From positions 2,418,001 to 2,482,000 of the forward strand of contig NZ_JAFBBU010000001.1 of assembly GCF_016907385.1 (NCBI RefSeq): DNA of 64,000 nt. Reading direction: 5' to 3'. Below, in pieces: positions 25,567-34,340 of this stretch (the stretch's first letter is position 1; each line of letters begins with the position of its first letter). A program made the translations under genes and the position numbers. The DNA comes from Subtercola frigoramans. GTDB lineage: Bacteria; Actinomycetota; Actinomycetes; Actinomycetales; Microbacteriaceae. Below the pieces are notes generated by a model, which worked only from the letters and a program-made list of their open reading frames with translations, made no database searches and was not told the origin of the DNA.

Positions 25567-26679
25567 GTGCCAGACGAGTCGAATCCCCCCGTACGCCCAG
25601 CAGCAGACGCTGCCGGCGTGCACGCGAACGCCTTCTCGTCGGGTAAGGTCACGCCAGAGCTGATCCTGCACCGGGCCGCGCGCGTGGAAGACGCCATCCA
25701 CGAGTTCCGGGAGAACCGCGCTCGCAAGAGGGGCTATCACACCACCGTGATCCCGTACACGGGTTACGGGTCGACGACCTGGATCCGGGTGCTCAGCCGG
25801 GTTCTGCTGACCCGTGACAGAAAGCCCCGGCGAAAGCTTCCCCTGATCGGCCGGCGCGACGAAATGGTGCGGGGGTGGCGGAGCTTTACCGCGGTACCGA
25901 TCAACGACGTCGAAGTGACGGTGACGATCGACGGCGTCGTGCACCAAGTCTCGGCGGATCGCGGGGGCGTCGTCGATGCGAAGATCCCAGCGAATCTCGA
26001 ACCCGGCTGGCACTCGATCACCCTGCAGGCCGAAGACTCCCAGATCGTCGAAGCGCCCATCTTCATCATCGATCCCGCAGCGAAGTTCGGCGTCGTCAGC
26101 GACATCGACGACACCGTGATGGTCACTGCCCTTCCCCGGCCGCTGCTTGCCGCGTGGAACACCTTCGTGCTCGACGAACACGCCCGCATGCCCACTCCCG
26201 GCATGGCGGTGCTGCTCGACAGGCTCTCAGCAGCCCACCCCGGCTCAGCGACGATCTACCTCTCCACGGGCGCCTGGAACGTCGCGCCCACCCTCACCCG
26301 CTTCCTCTCCCGAAATCTCTACCCCTCTGGCCCACTGCTCCTCACCGACTGGGGGCCGACCCACGACCGGCTCTTCCGCAGCGGCCGCGAGCACAAGCGC
26401 GACAATCTGCACCGCCTCGCCGAAGAGTTCCCCGCGACCAAATGGCTCCTCGTGGGCGACGACGGCCAGCACGACGAGGAGATCTACGGCGAGTTCGCCG
26501 AGCAGCACCCCGAGAGCGTCGCGGCCATCGCGATCAGGCAGCTCTCCCCCAGCGAGGCCGTCCTGGCAGGCGGGCGGTCGAAAGCAGAATCGCTCTCGGA
26601 ACGATCCAGGGCGCACTGGATGTTCGCACCAGACGGATCCGGACTGGCCGCTCAGCTCACCCAGCTCGGCGTGCTCTGA
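25567..26679 (+). CDS. App1 family protein (DUF2183 phosphatase domain)
   Basis: A 370-residue protein whose C-terminal half carries the HAD-like phosphatase motif VVSDIDDTVMVTALPRPLLAAWNTF, then YLSTGAWNVAPTLTRFL and LLVGDDGQHDEEIYGEF. This is the DUF2183/App1 domain, related to yeast App1 phosphatidate phosphatase. The N-terminal part has a beta-rich segment (VEVTVTIDGVVHQVSADRGGVVDAKI). The GTG at 25567 is the only reasonable start in the frame and follows CAGACT plus six bases, a weak leaderless pattern; upstream codons are noise. In bacteria the role is unknown, with lipid phosphate hydrolysis inferred from the family. Confidence 0.85.
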   Translation: MPDESNPPVRPAADAAGVHANAFSSGKVTPELILHRAARVEDAIHEFRENRARKRGYHTTVIPYTGYGSTTWIRVLSRVLLTRDRKPRRKLPLIGRRDEMVRGWRSFTAVPINDVEVTVTIDGVVHQVSADRGGVVDAKIPANLEPGWHSITLQAEDSQIVEAPIFIIDPAAKFGVVSDIDDTVMVTALPRPLLAAWNTFVLDEHARMPTPGMAVLLDRLSAAHPGSATIYLSTGAWNVAPTLTRFLSRNLYPSGPLLLTDWGPTHDRLFRSGREHKRDNLHRLAEEFPATKWLLVGDDGQHDEEIYGEFAEQHPESVAAIAIRQLSPSEAVLAGGRSKAESLSERSRAHWMFAPDGSGLAAQLTQLGVL

Positions 26680-26691
26680 CCACACACCGTC

Positions 26692-27807
26692 ATGCCGACT
26701 GCGACCCGAACCCAACTGACGCGCCTCCGGCTCCTGAGCCAGTGCATCGACCGCGCGGACTCCCCCGCAGCCCGTCCCGACACGGCTGATCCCTCCCCGG
26801 TCGACGTCGTGCGCTGGATGACGGCCATCCAGGCGCAGGATCTTCCCGGGGCCAAGTGGTCGGTCGGCCTCCGCGCTGAAGGCAGCACGCTCGAAACGGT
26901 CGACAGCGCGCTGAACAGCGGTGAGGTCGTGAGATCCTGGCCGTTCCGGGGCACCCTGCACCTGGTCGCAGGCGAAGACCTGGGGTGGATGCTCGACCTC
27001 ACCGCCGCGCGAATGGTCGCCGGTGCCCGCACCCGCCATCGCCAACTCGGCCTCGACGACGCCGTTTTCGAAGCCGCCCGTGCCGTGGCCGTCGCGAGCC
27101 TTGCCGGTGGCGTGGCGCTCACCAGGGACCAGCTCTTCGCACGATTCGGCGAAGCCGGCATCGCAACCGACAGCAACCGCGGCTCCAACCTGCTCTGGTA
27201 CCTCGCCCACACCAAAACCCTCTGCTTCGGCCCGATGCACGGTTCAGCGCAGGCTCTCGTGCTGCTCGACGAATGGGTGACAGCACCCCGAAGCCTCGAC
27301 CGTGACGAGAGCCTCGGCGAACTGGCTGCCCGCTACTTTCGCAGCCACGGCCCTGCGACGCTGAAGGACTTTCTCTGGTGGTCGAAACTGTTGGTCGCCG
27401 AGGCGAAGCGCGGGCTCGAGATCGCCAGGGACAGGCTCGAGACGCTCGAGTACGACGGCCAGGCGTACTGGCTGGCCCAGGGGCTGCAGGATGCCACTGC
27501 GAGCCGGGTTCGCCGATCATCCGTTCACCTGCTGCCCGGCTTCGACGAGTACCTTCTCGGCTACGCCGATCGCCGCGCAGCGCTCGATGAGCAGTACAGC
27601 CAGCGCATAGTGCCCGGCAACAACGGCATGTTCCTGCCGACGGTCGTCTCCGGCGGCATTGTGGTCGGAACGTGGTCGCGAACGGCGACCAGCACGCAGG
27701 TCGCCGTGACCCCCGAGCCATTCGCGGGGTTCTCTGTCGCCGAGGAGTCGGGAGTTCGACGACGCGCTTCGGGGTATGCGGCCTTTCTCGGCCGCGAACT
27801 CCGCTGA
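26692..27807 (+). CDS. Winged-helix AlkZ-like DNA-binding protein
   Basis: A 371-residue protein of the winged helix DNA-binding family related to AlkZ/YcaQ glycosylases: VVRWMTAIQAQDLPGAKWSVGLRAEG, SWPFRGTLHLVAGEDLGWMLDL, then ARYFRSHGPATLKDFLWWSKL and SVHLLPGFDEYLLGY. AlkZ unhooks DNA crosslinks and many actinobacterial paralogues are uncharacterised. The catalytic QxQ/QxD motif of true AlkZ may correspond to the QAQD segment near residue 48, which is intact. It starts 12 bases after the App1-like stop, so the two genes are probably cotranscribed. Confidence 0.85.
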   Translation: MPTATRTQLTRLRLLSQCIDRADSPAARPDTADPSPVDVVRWMTAIQAQDLPGAKWSVGLRAEGSTLETVDSALNSGEVVRSWPFRGTLHLVAGEDLGWMLDLTAARMVAGARTRHRQLGLDDAVFEAARAVAVASLAGGVALTRDQLFARFGEAGIATDSNRGSNLLWYLAHTKTLCFGPMHGSAQALVLLDEWVTAPRSLDRDESLGELAARYFRSHGPATLKDFLWWSKLLVAEAKRGLEIARDRLETLEYDGQAYWLAQGLQDATASRVRRSSVHLLPGFDEYLLGYADRRAALDEQYSQRIVPGNNGMFLPTVVSGGIVVGTWSRTATSTQVAVTPEPFAGFSVAEESGVRRRASGYAAFLGRELR

Positions 27808-27852
27808 CGGAGCCCTTCACCAGGCATGGATGCGTGGCCCGCACCAACGACG

Positions 27853-27885
27853 AACCGCCGCCCAGGCCAAGCCTGGACGGCGGTT
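27853..27885. terminator. Strong bidirectional hairpin terminator
   Basis: Outer arms AACCGCCG (27853-27860) and CGGCGGTT (27878-27885) enclose inner arms CCAGGC and GCCTGG with a CAA loop, giving a stem of about 15 bp with one mismatch. It sits between the convergent winged-helix and YceI genes. Confidence 0.75.
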
Positions 27886-27903
27886 GTCGACTGCTGCGTG
27901 AGA

Positions 27904-28458
27904 CTACGCCTGAAGCGAAGCCTGCAGGTCGATCGTGATGGTGACGTCGTCACCGACGAGCACTCCGCCGGCCTCGAGGGGAGCGTTCCAGCTCACACCG
28001 AAGTCGTTGCGGTTGATGACCGTCTTGGCGGTCAGGCCGAGCTTGTAGTTGCCGTAGAGGTCGTTGCCGAATCCGCCGAACTCGACGGTGAACGTGACCT
28101 CTTTGGTGACGCCCTTGAGGGTCAGGTCACCGGTGACCGCGAGGTCGTCCTTCTCGGGAACGACGCTCTTGGACACGAAGGTGATGGTCGGGAACTCGGG
28201 GGCGTTGAAGAAGTCGTTCGTGCGCAGGTGGCCGTCGCGGTTCGCGTCACCGGTGTTGATCGACTCGACCTCGGCGGTTGCGGTCAGCTTGGTGTCGAGG
28301 GGGCTCTCACCGGTGACGAAGGTGGCGTCGAACTTCTCGAACTTGCCCTTGACCTTGCTGATGAGCAGGTGGCGAACGCTGAACGAGACCTCGCTGTGCG
28401 AAGGGTCGATGGTCCAGGTGCCGGCCTTGTGCCCAGGGATCGTGTACGTGTCAGTCAT
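27904..28458 (-). CDS. YceI family lipid-binding protein
   Basis: A 184-residue YceI lipocalin-like protein: WTIDPSHSEVSFSVRHLLISKVKGKFEKFDATF, with LKGVTKEVTFTVEFGG and NRNDFGVSWN in the second half. YceI proteins bind polyprenyl-type lipids or quinones in a beta barrel. Unlike periplasmic E. coli YceI there is no signal peptide, as in most actinobacterial members, so it should be cytosolic. Start at the ATG at 28458 with GGAAAGAGA upstream; the longer frame adds eight residues. It is divergent from the Rv2466c-like gene, and the shared gap holds a TTGT-N4-ACAA element also found at the GMC/mycothiol dehydrogenase promoter. Confidence 0.93.
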   Translation of the reverse strand: MTDTYTIPGHKAGTWTIDPSHSEVSFSVRHLLISKVKGKFEKFDATFVTGESPLDTKLTATAEVESINTGDANRDGHLRTNDFFNAPEFPTITFVSKSVVPEKDDLAVTGDLTLKGVTKEVTFTVEFGGFGNDLYGNYKLGLTAKTVINRNDFGVSWNAPLEAGGVLVGDDVTITIDLQASLQA

Positions 28459-28491
28459 GGTTTCTCTTTCCGTCGGTTTCATCCAAGAATA

Positions 28492-28505
28492 GTTGTCGAT
28501 ACAAC
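28492..28505. promoter_or_regulatory. GTTGT-N4-ACAAC operator-like palindrome
   Basis: GTTGT-CGAT-ACAAC lies 34 bases upstream of the YceI start. The surrounding 19 bases (28488-28506) match 17 of 19 with those at 42903-42921 upstream of the GMC oxidoreductase gene. Confidence 0.65.
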
Positions 28506-28515
28506 CTGCTATCGA

Positions 28516-28527
28516 TTATCTATACAA
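28516..28527. promoter_or_regulatory. Second, imperfect TTRT-N4-ACAA site
   Basis: TTATCTATACAA resembles the perfect TTGTATATACAA at 42947-42958. Both loci thus have a paired-site arrangement, although the centre-to-centre distances differ (23 and 39 bp). Confidence 0.4.
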
Positions 28528-28597
28528 ATGCATCCACTCTCCACATTATTCCCGCAGTCTGAAACATTCCGTCACAACGGGATGAGAACATGAAGTC

Positions 28598-29242
28598 ATG
28601 ACTACCCCAACAACGCGTGTCGACTTCTGGTTCGACCCCTCGTGCCCCTGGGCCTGGATGACGAGCAGATGGGTCGACGAGGTTGCGACCCATCGCGATC
28701 TCGACGTCTCGTGGCACATCATGAGCCTCGCCATCCTCAACGAGAACAACGACGTGTCAGAGAGCTACCGCGCATTCTTCCCGCGCGCACTCCGTTACGC
28801 ACAGTTGGTGGCCGCGGCGAAGGAGCTGCATGGGGATGCGGTTGTGAAGCCGCTGTACGACGCGCTCGGAACGCGGATCCACCTTGGGCAGCGCACCGAC
28901 GTCGACGCTGTGATCTCCGAGTCCCTGGCTGAAGCTGGCCTGCCCACAGCACTGGCCGCCCACGCCCCCGCAGATCCGGCAGACCACCTGTTCGCCTACG
29001 AAGAACAGTTGCGCGAATCGCACAGGTCGGGCATGGCGCTCGTCGGCAACGATGTCGGAACCCCGATCGTCTCCGTCAATGGCGTGGCGTTCTTCGGCCC
29101 GGTCATCTCGCCGGCCCCGACCGGCGAACAGGCCCTCACACTCTGGGATGGCGTCGTTGCGGTCGCCGGGTACGACGGCTTCTTCGAACTCAAGCGAAGC
29201 CGCACCCGCGACCCGATCTTCGCCGAGACCCACTCCGCCTGA
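28598..29242 (+). CDS. DsbA-fold reductase, mycothiol-linked Rv2466c family
   Basis: A 214-residue thioredoxin-fold protein close in pattern to M. tuberculosis Rv2466c: DFWFDPSCPWAWMTSRWV, WHIMSLAILNEN, VGTPIVSVNGVAFFGPV, FFELKRSRT. Rv2466c is a mycothiol-dependent reductase that relies on a CPWC active site. Here the motif is CPWA (Cys16, Ala19), so only the nucleophilic cysteine remains, implying a monothiol, mycothiol-transfer mechanism. It is divergent from YceI, with a GTTGT-N4-ACAAC element in the shared gap. No signal peptide, so it is cytosolic. Confidence 0.9.
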   Translation: MTTPTTRVDFWFDPSCPWAWMTSRWVDEVATHRDLDVSWHIMSLAILNENNDVSESYRAFFPRALRYAQLVAAAKELHGDAVVKPLYDALGTRIHLGQRTDVDAVISESLAEAGLPTALAAHAPADPADHLFAYEEQLRESHRSGMALVGNDVGTPIVSVNGVAFFGPVISPAPTGEQALTLWDGVVAVAGYDGFFELKRSRTRDPIFAETHSA

Positions 29243-29329
29243 GCCTGCGACCTCGAGGCACGACGGCGAACTGTGCCACGCAATACGGCAACGCGCCGCC
29301 GAGGCACCACCAAACGGCGGTCCGGCACG

Positions 29330-29335
29330 TAGCGT
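29330..29335 (+). promoter_or_regulatory. -10 hexamer TAGCGT of the coiled-coil exoprotein gene, leaderless spacing
   Basis: TAGCGT, six bases (AGAGCC), then ATG at 29342. Confidence 0.5.
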
Positions 29336-29341
29336 AGAGCC

Positions 29342-30592
29342 ATGTCTCGTTCGGCGCGCCTTCTTGCCGGGGCTCTGCTGGCCGTCGCCGCGAGCGTCGC
29401 CTCTCCGCTGACTGCGACAGCGTTCCCTTCGCAGGCGTCGGCCCGGGCATCCATTGCCGGTGGATCTGCGGGATTCACTGAATCCACCGCTCGGCTGGGC
29501 CAGCTCGCGGTTCGCACCGACTACCCGAGCTGGGACGACGTCAACGCGGCGAAACAGAATGAGGCTGCGAAACAGGCTGAGGTGACGAATATCACCTCGC
29601 TGCTCGGCCAGCTGGAAGATGAGGCCGCTCGACTCGGTGACGAGGCCGTGCAGAAGGGCAACGCGTACCTGAAGGCCGCCGCCGAACTGCAGGCCGCGAC
29701 CCAGATCGCCGAGACGGCCGACCAGCGGGCGACGGATGCCCAGACCAGGGCTACGGCGGCCCAGAAGCAGGTCGGCGCGATCGCGGCATCGCTGTACCGC
29801 TCGGGGGGCAGCTCGAGTGCCACGCTTCTGCTCGACAGCTCGAACGCGGGCTCCTTGCTCTACCGACTCGGCACCATGAGCAAGCTCACGGAGCAGTCGG
29901 CGAAGCTCAGCGACCTCGCCACGGCCTCACAGAACCTCGCAATCACGCTCAAGGACCAGGCCACGATCGCTGAGAACGCTCGCATCGAACTCGCTGCAAC
30001 TGCACAGAAGGCGGCCGATGATGCGAAGGCAGCACAAGAGGCTGCCGACGCGCAGGTGGCCGACCAGAAGGCGAAGAGTGACGTGCTGTACGCCCAGCTC
30101 GCGGTGCTGCAGGACTCCACGGCGCAGATCGTCGAGTCCTACCGGCTCGGGCAGATCGAAGCGGCCAACATCCTGGCCCAACAGCAGGCCGCAGCCGCCG
30201 CTGCTGCCGCCAGTTCCGGTTCGGGTTCGAGCTCTGGCTCCGGCAGCAGCGAGGGACTCCCACCCGGCTCGGTGGTGGTCGATCCCGCCGCCGCAAAGGC
30301 CTATGCCGCCGACCGGGTGGCGTCCATGGGCTGGGGCTCAGACCAGTTCTCCTGCCTCGTTCTGCTGTGGAACCGCGAATCGGGCTGGCGGGTGAACGCC
30401 TACAATGAAGACGGTGGGGCCTACGGAATTCCCCAGTCACTGCCCGGCAACAAGATGGCCACAGCCGGTGCCGACTGGCGAACGAACGCCCAGACGCAGA
30501 TCAACTGGGGGCTCTCGTACATCTCCCGCGCCTACGGCACACCCTGCGGAGCCTGGGCGCACTCGCAGAACACGAATCCGCACTGGTACTGA
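29342..30592 (+). CDS. Secreted coiled-coil protein with transglycosylase-like C-terminal domain
   Basis: A 416-residue exported protein: Sec signal peptide (about 1-27, ending near TATAF), a long Ala/Gln/Glu-rich coiled coil (about 60-285) of the PcsB/CwlO type, a Gly/Ser linker, then a small domain (about 318-416) with WGSDQFSCLVLLWNRESGWRVNAYN and YGIPQSLPGNKMATAGADW. That last block resembles soluble lytic transglycosylase/aggregation-promoting-factor domains, with the glutamate in NRESGW as likely catalytic residue. Proteins of this layout usually act in cell-wall remodelling at division, often through FtsEX. Start supported by the leaderless -10. Confidence 0.85.
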   Translation: MSRSARLLAGALLAVAASVASPLTATAFPSQASARASIAGGSAGFTESTARLGQLAVRTDYPSWDDVNAAKQNEAAKQAEVTNITSLLGQLEDEAARLGDEAVQKGNAYLKAAAELQAATQIAETADQRATDAQTRATAAQKQVGAIAASLYRSGGSSSATLLLDSSNAGSLLYRLGTMSKLTEQSAKLSDLATASQNLAITLKDQATIAENARIELAATAQKAADDAKAAQEAADAQVADQKAKSDVLYAQLAVLQDSTAQIVESYRLGQIEAANILAQQQAAAAAAAASSGSGSSSGSGSSEGLPPGSVVVDPAAAKAYAADRVASMGWGSDQFSCLVLLWNRESGWRVNAYNEDGGAYGIPQSLPGNKMATAGADWRTNAQTQINWGLSYISRAYGTPCGAWAHSQNTNPHWY

Positions 30593-30612
30593 GTGTCGCT
30601 CGCCAGCGACAC
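30593..30612. terminator. Hairpin between convergent genes
   Basis: GTGTCGCT (30593-30600) pairs with AGCGACAC (30605-30612) around CGCC, directly after the exoprotein stop codon and before the convergent deacetylase end. There is no T run. Confidence 0.5.
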
Positions 30613-30638
30613 ACAACGCGGCTGCTCAAGCAGCGAAT

Positions 30639-31472
30639 TCAGTGATTGAAGACATCGTTCAGCGTGACAGTCTGCAACCCGCGACTCGTGATCAGATTCT
30701 CGAGCTGGGGGAAGACCTCTGTCACCGGCAGGAAGTTCAGATGCCCGATGACGATGTGCTGCGGCAGGAACCACTGCGTCGCGAAGTCGACCACCTGCTG
30801 GTCGGTGATCAGCCCACTGTCTGAGAGGGAGCCGTACCACATCACCGGCGTCGTGTAGCCGATCTCGGCCGCCAGGTGGTCGGTGTGGTGGTTGCGATAA
30901 CCGTATGGCGGCCGGTAGAAGGGCCGGGCATCCACCCCGTAGGTGCTCATCAGGAAGTCGTGGTTCTTCTGCAGCTCTTCAATGACGCCGTCGTCGGAGA
31001 GCGAGGTGAGGTCGGCGTGATCCCAGGTGTGGTTGCCAAGCTGGATCTGGCCGGTCTTCACGAGAGGGCGCAACAGTTCTGCGTTCTCCGTCCAGCCGGG
31101 ATAGCTGCCGTTCACGAAGAAGGTCAGCCGGGTGCCCGTTCTCTTCGCGAATTCGACGTACTTTCGAATCACCTCACTGTTCGACCCGTCGTCGACCGTC
31201 CAGGCGAGGAGCTTGCCGTCTCCCGGGAGGTCGGTCATGACGCCCTCGGGGATGGCGACTTTTGCCAGCGCCGGCGGAGTCGGAGCGGGTGTGGGTGTCG
31301 GGGTCGGGGTGTGCATCGGCGTCGGCAGTGCAGTCACTGTGGGTGTCGGCGTGACCGGCGCGCGAGGTGTCGTGCTTGCCGCGACTGGGGTAGTTTGAGG
31401 CGTCGACGCACACGCCGTCGCGGTCGCCACCACCCCGGCGGCGGCCAAGATGAGAAACAGTCGACGTTGCAC
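30639..31472 (-). CDS. Polysaccharide deacetylase lipoprotein
   Basis: A 277-residue protein from the GTG at 31472. The signal segment ends in TATAC (probable lipidated Cys21), followed by a Pro-Thr repeat linker (about 36-66) and a NodB-type carbohydrate esterase-4 domain. The metal/catalytic motifs are TVDDG (D94, D95), HTWDH (H148, H152) and RPPYGYRN. It should remove acetyl groups from a cell-surface glycan such as peptidoglycan. TATTGT plus six bases precede the GTG (leaderless). The longer frame to 31556 would run into the divergent UbiA gene, only 29 bases away. Confidence 0.88.
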   Translation of the reverse strand: MQRRLFLILAAAGVVATATACASTPQTTPVAASTTPRAPVTPTPTVTALPTPMHTPTPTPTPAPTPPALAKVAIPEGVMTDLPGDGKLLAWTVDDGSNSEVIRKYVEFAKRTGTRLTFFVNGSYPGWTENAELLRPLVKTGQIQLGNHTWDHADLTSLSDDGVIEELQKNHDFLMSTYGVDARPFYRPPYGYRNHHTDHLAAEIGYTTPVMWYGSLSDSGLITDQQVVDFATQWFLPQHIVIGHLNFLPVTEVFPQLENLITSRGLQTVTLNDVFNH

Positions 31473-31478
31473 GAACCC

Positions 31479-31484
31479 ACAATA
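31479..31484 (-). promoter_or_regulatory. -10 hexamer TATTGT of the deacetylase gene, leaderless spacing
   Basis: On the minus strand TATTGT is followed by GGGTTC and then GTG. The divergent prenyltransferase Shine-Dalgarno (GGGAGG) lies only nine bases away. Confidence 0.5.
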
Positions 31485-31501
31485 TCGGGACGGGAGGAAC
31501 G

Positions 31502-32443
31502 GTGACCGAAACCGGTTCGCCCCGCCGCACCCCCAATAGGGGTGACAATGTGGCATTGGCCCTCATCGCAGCGTGCCATCCCGGCCCGACGGCCGCGGTC
31601 ACCACCCTGTCGGTCATCCTCGCCATCGCGATCGGGCTGTCACCTCTACGGATTGTCGGCGTGGGTGCTGCCATCCTGGCGGGCCAACTCGCGATCGGGT
31701 GGTCGAACGACTGGCTGGATGCCCGGCGCGATGTCGAGGCCGGCAGGACCGACAAGCCCGTCGTCACCGGGGCCGTCGCCGTGTCGACCGTGCGAACGGC
31801 GTTCATCGTGGCCGCACTGGCGGTCATCCCGCTGTCGTTCGCACTGGGTGCCGACGCTGCTGCTGCGAGCATTGTTCTGACGGCCTCAGGGCTTTCGTAC
31901 AACCTGTGGCTCAAGAAGACGCAGTATTCGTGGCTGCCGTACGCCGTGAGTTTCGGATTGCTGCCGTTGGTGGTCACGTTCGCAGCGACTCCCCCGGCCG
32001 TTGCGGCGTGGTGGGTGGTTGCAACGGGCTCCCTGCTGGGGTTGGCGGCCCATTTTGCCAACGTGCTTCCTGACCTCGAGGATGACCGAGCCGCAGGGGT
32101 GAACGGGCTGCCGCACCGGGTCGGACGCGTCGGGTCTGGCCTGTTTGCCTTCGGTTCGCTTCTCCTGGCCTCGGTGATGGTCACGTTCGGCGGCATGATG
32201 ATGCCAGCCGCCGGCGCTGCGCCGGGCACGCCCTCCCGCTCCAGCGACGCAGCGGTCGCCGCTGGTGCGACACCAGGCCTACTCGGCCTACTCGGCTTTG
32301 CCATCGGGTTGGTGATCGCGGCGTTCGGAGTGTGGCTGGTACTGACCCGGCCACCGAGCAGGCTGCTGTTCCAGCTGATCATCGCCAGTGCGCTGATCGA
32401 CGTGGTGCTGCTTGCACTGTCGGGCTCACATCTGCTCGCCTGA
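31502..32443 (+). CDS. UbiA family prenyltransferase
   Basis: A 313-residue membrane protein with about eight or nine helices. The first Asp-rich motif is NDWLDARRDVEAGRTDKP (N69, D70, D73), and the second is FANVLPDLEDDRAAGV. These bind magnesium and the prenyl diphosphate in enzymes such as UbiA and MenA. The acceptor is not readable; the protein is not a close match to MenA, so a role in menaquinone or another isoprenoid is open. GTG at 31502 follows GGGAGGAAC. The gene is convergent with modC, five bases apart. Confidence 0.85.
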   Translation: MTETGSPRRTPNRGDNVALALIAACHPGPTAAVTTLSVILAIAIGLSPLRIVGVGAAILAGQLAIGWSNDWLDARRDVEAGRTDKPVVTGAVAVSTVRTAFIVAALAVIPLSFALGADAAAASIVLTASGLSYNLWLKKTQYSWLPYAVSFGLLPLVVTFAATPPAVAAWWVVATGSLLGLAAHFANVLPDLEDDRAAGVNGLPHRVGRVGSGLFAFGSLLLASVMVTFGGMMMPAAGAAPGTPSRSSDAAVAAGATPGLLGLLGFAIGLVIAAFGVWLVLTRPPSRLLFQLIIASALIDVVLLALSGSHLLA

Positions 32444-32448
32444 GGTGG

Positions 32449-33477
32449 TCACCCGCCGGGGCTCGGGTACGCCTGGGCATCGTCGGTCACGTAACTGAAC
32501 CATGCCCGCTGACCGGGAACAAGGTCGAGTTCTGCAGCGCACCTCGGGTGAAGGTCGGCGGCCACGACATCGGAGTGCACGCGCACGACATCACCGCGCG
32601 GTTCGACATCTCGAATGTGGCCCATCAGAACTGTTCGATGGGCGTCCGGCACCGGTTCGGCCAACCAGAGCGTCACCGCTGACGGCCTGACCGCACGCGT
32701 CTCGCCGTCACTTCGCACCACCACGAGGCCGGCGAGGTCGGCTGCGAAACCGCTTCGGGGCCGCTCGAACACCTCGGTTGTCGACCCGTGTTCGACGATG
32801 CGACCGTCTTCGACGATCACGACCGTATCGGCGAGCAGGTAGGCGTCGAGGATGTCATGGGTGACGATGAGTGCGCTGCGGCCCTCGAGAACCCGCCGGA
32901 GTGTCCTGCGGAGAGTCGGCGCCACGGCCACGTCGAGGGCAGAGAGCGGTTCGTCGAGCAGGAGCAGCGCGGGCTCCGACGCAAGCGCACGAGCAAGGGC
33001 GATGCGCTGGGCCTGGCCACCCGAGAGCTCGGTGGGCTTGCGCTCAGCGAGGTCACGGGCATCCACTTCGTCGAGCCAGCGAAGCGCTGAACGGCGGGCC
33101 TCGCGAGCGCTCTGCCCGTGACTGCGCGGGCCGAAGGCGACATTGTCGAGCACGCTGAGGTGCGGGAAGAGGAGCGCCTCCTGAGCGAGGAGCGAGATGC
33201 CGCGGGCATGGGGAGCGAGCCACACCGAGCGAGGGGCGGTGCGGGTGACGTTGGCGGCAGCGGTCCCACCTCTGTTCGTGCCTGGCAGGTCGAAGAGCGT
33301 CCGGTCATCGAGGGTGGCGCGACCGCTGTCGGGGATGAGGAGCCCGGCCGCGATGGCGAGCAGCGTCGATTTGCCGGCGCCGTTCGGCCCGAGAATGGCG
33401 ACCGTCTCGCCATCGGCGACGGCCAGTTCGAGGTCGAGACCCCGGGCATCCACTCTCGCTCGAATCGTGAAGGTCAC
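32449..33477 (-). CDS. modC: Molybdate ABC transporter ATP-binding protein
   Basis: A 342-residue ATPase: Walker [12 protein letters not shown] (about 29-38), Q-loop [21 protein letters not shown], signature [17 protein letters not shown], Walker [13 protein letters not shown] and H-loop [15 protein letters not shown]-terminal region of about 70 residues ([33 protein letters not shown]) is the TOBE/MOP oxyanion-binding domain typical of ModC. The GTG at 33477 overlaps the modB stop (GTGA), and a much longer frame to 34284 is out of frame with modB. It drives molybdate uptake for the molybdenum cofactor. Confidence 0.94.
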   Translation of the reverse strand: MTFTIRARVDARGLDLELAVADGETVAILGPNGAGKSTLLAIAAGLLIPDSGRATLDDRTLFDLPGTNRGGTAAANVTRTAPRSVWLAPHARGISLLAQEALLFPHLSVLDNVAFGPRSHGQSAREARRSALRWLDEVDARDLAERKPTELSGGQAQRIALARALASEPALLLLDEPLSALDVAVAPTLRRTLRRVLEGRSALIVTHDILDAYLLADTVVIVEDGRIVEHGSTTEVFERPRSGFAADLAGLVVVRSDGETRAVRPSAVTLWLAEPVPDAHRTVLMGHIRDVEPRGDVVRVHSDVVAADLHPRCAAELDLVPGQRAWFSYVTDDAQAYPSPGG

Positions 33478-34340
33478 GGCGCGCCCTCGAGCCTGAATCG
33501 CGAGCGAATCGCGATCTGGTGGGAGAGCAGAACGACGAGCAGAGCGATGATCACCAAAACGAGCGAGAGCGCGACGGCAGCGCCCGGGTCGGTCTCGCGC
33601 TGCAGGTAGATCTCGAGAGGCAGCGTGCGAGTGACACCCTGCAGGCTGCCGGCGAAGGTGAGTGTAGCGCCGAACTCGCCCAGTGCCCTGGCAAACGACA
33701 GCACGGCACCCGAGATGACGGCGGGGGCCACCAGGGGCAGCGTCACCCGCCAGAGCACGCCGGTGGGGCGAGCACCGAGCGTTGCAGCGACGGCTTCGTA
33801 GCGGGTACCGACCGTGCGCAGCGCGCCCTCGAGACTGAGCACCAGGAACGGCAGCGCGACGAAGGTCTGGGCGAGTACGACGGCCGTCGAGGAGAAGGCG
33901 ATCTGGATGCCAAGCACCTCGAACGCGCCGCCGAGAAGCCCCCGCCGCCCGAAGGTGTAGAGCAGCGCGATTCCGCCGACCACCGGCGGCAGGACGAGCG
34001 GAAGCAGCACGAGCGCGCGGAGCACTCTCTGGCCGGTGAAGCGGGTTCGGGCGAGCACCAGGGCGAGGGGCACCCCGAAGACGATGCACAGGATGGTCGC
34101 GGCCAGCGAGGTGCGAAGGCTCAGCCACAGGGCGTCGAGCGACGCAGGCGACGACACCAGCGGAATGAATTGCACCCAGTCGACGCGGGCGACGATCGCG
34201 ACGAGGGGTAGCAGCACGAACGCGGCACCCGCAACCGCCACTGCGATCACCCAGCGCGGAACTCCGCCCGAGGCGCCGGCCCACCCTGGAGGTGAATGTC
34301 GGGCAGAAGGGGCGAATCGAGGCAGGCTAGGGTGCCGCAC
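33474..34340 (-). CDS. modB: Molybdate ABC transporter permease
   Basis: A 288-residue permease with about six helices and the EAA loop [51 protein letters not shown], the last part being the ModB/CysT-type signature. The GTG at 34340 overlaps the modA 3' end by 14 bases and has GGCGGG upstream; the next start (34364) overlaps further. It pairs as a homodimer with ModC. The N-terminal 25 residues before the first helix are proline-rich and may not all be translated. Confidence 0.92.
   Translation of the reverse strand: MRHPSLPRFAPSARHSPPGWAGASGGVPRWVIAVAVAGAAFVLLPLVAIVARVDWVQFIPLVSSPASLDALWLSLRTSLAATILCIVFGVPLALVLARTRFTGQRVLRALVLLPLVLPPVVGGIALLYTFGRRGLLGGAFEVLGIQIAFSSTAVVLAQTFVALPFLVLSLEGALRTVGTRYEAVAATLGARPTGVLWRVTLPLVAPAVISGAVLSFARALGEFGATLTFAGSLQGVTRTLPLEIYLQRETDPGAAVALSLVLVIIALLVVLLSHQIAIRSRFRLEGAP

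Noticed and set aside
32449..34284. A 611-residue minus-strand frame extending modC far upstream
   Set aside because: Sequence upstream of 33477 is modB read in the wrong frame. The GTG at 33477 overlapping the modB stop is the proper start.
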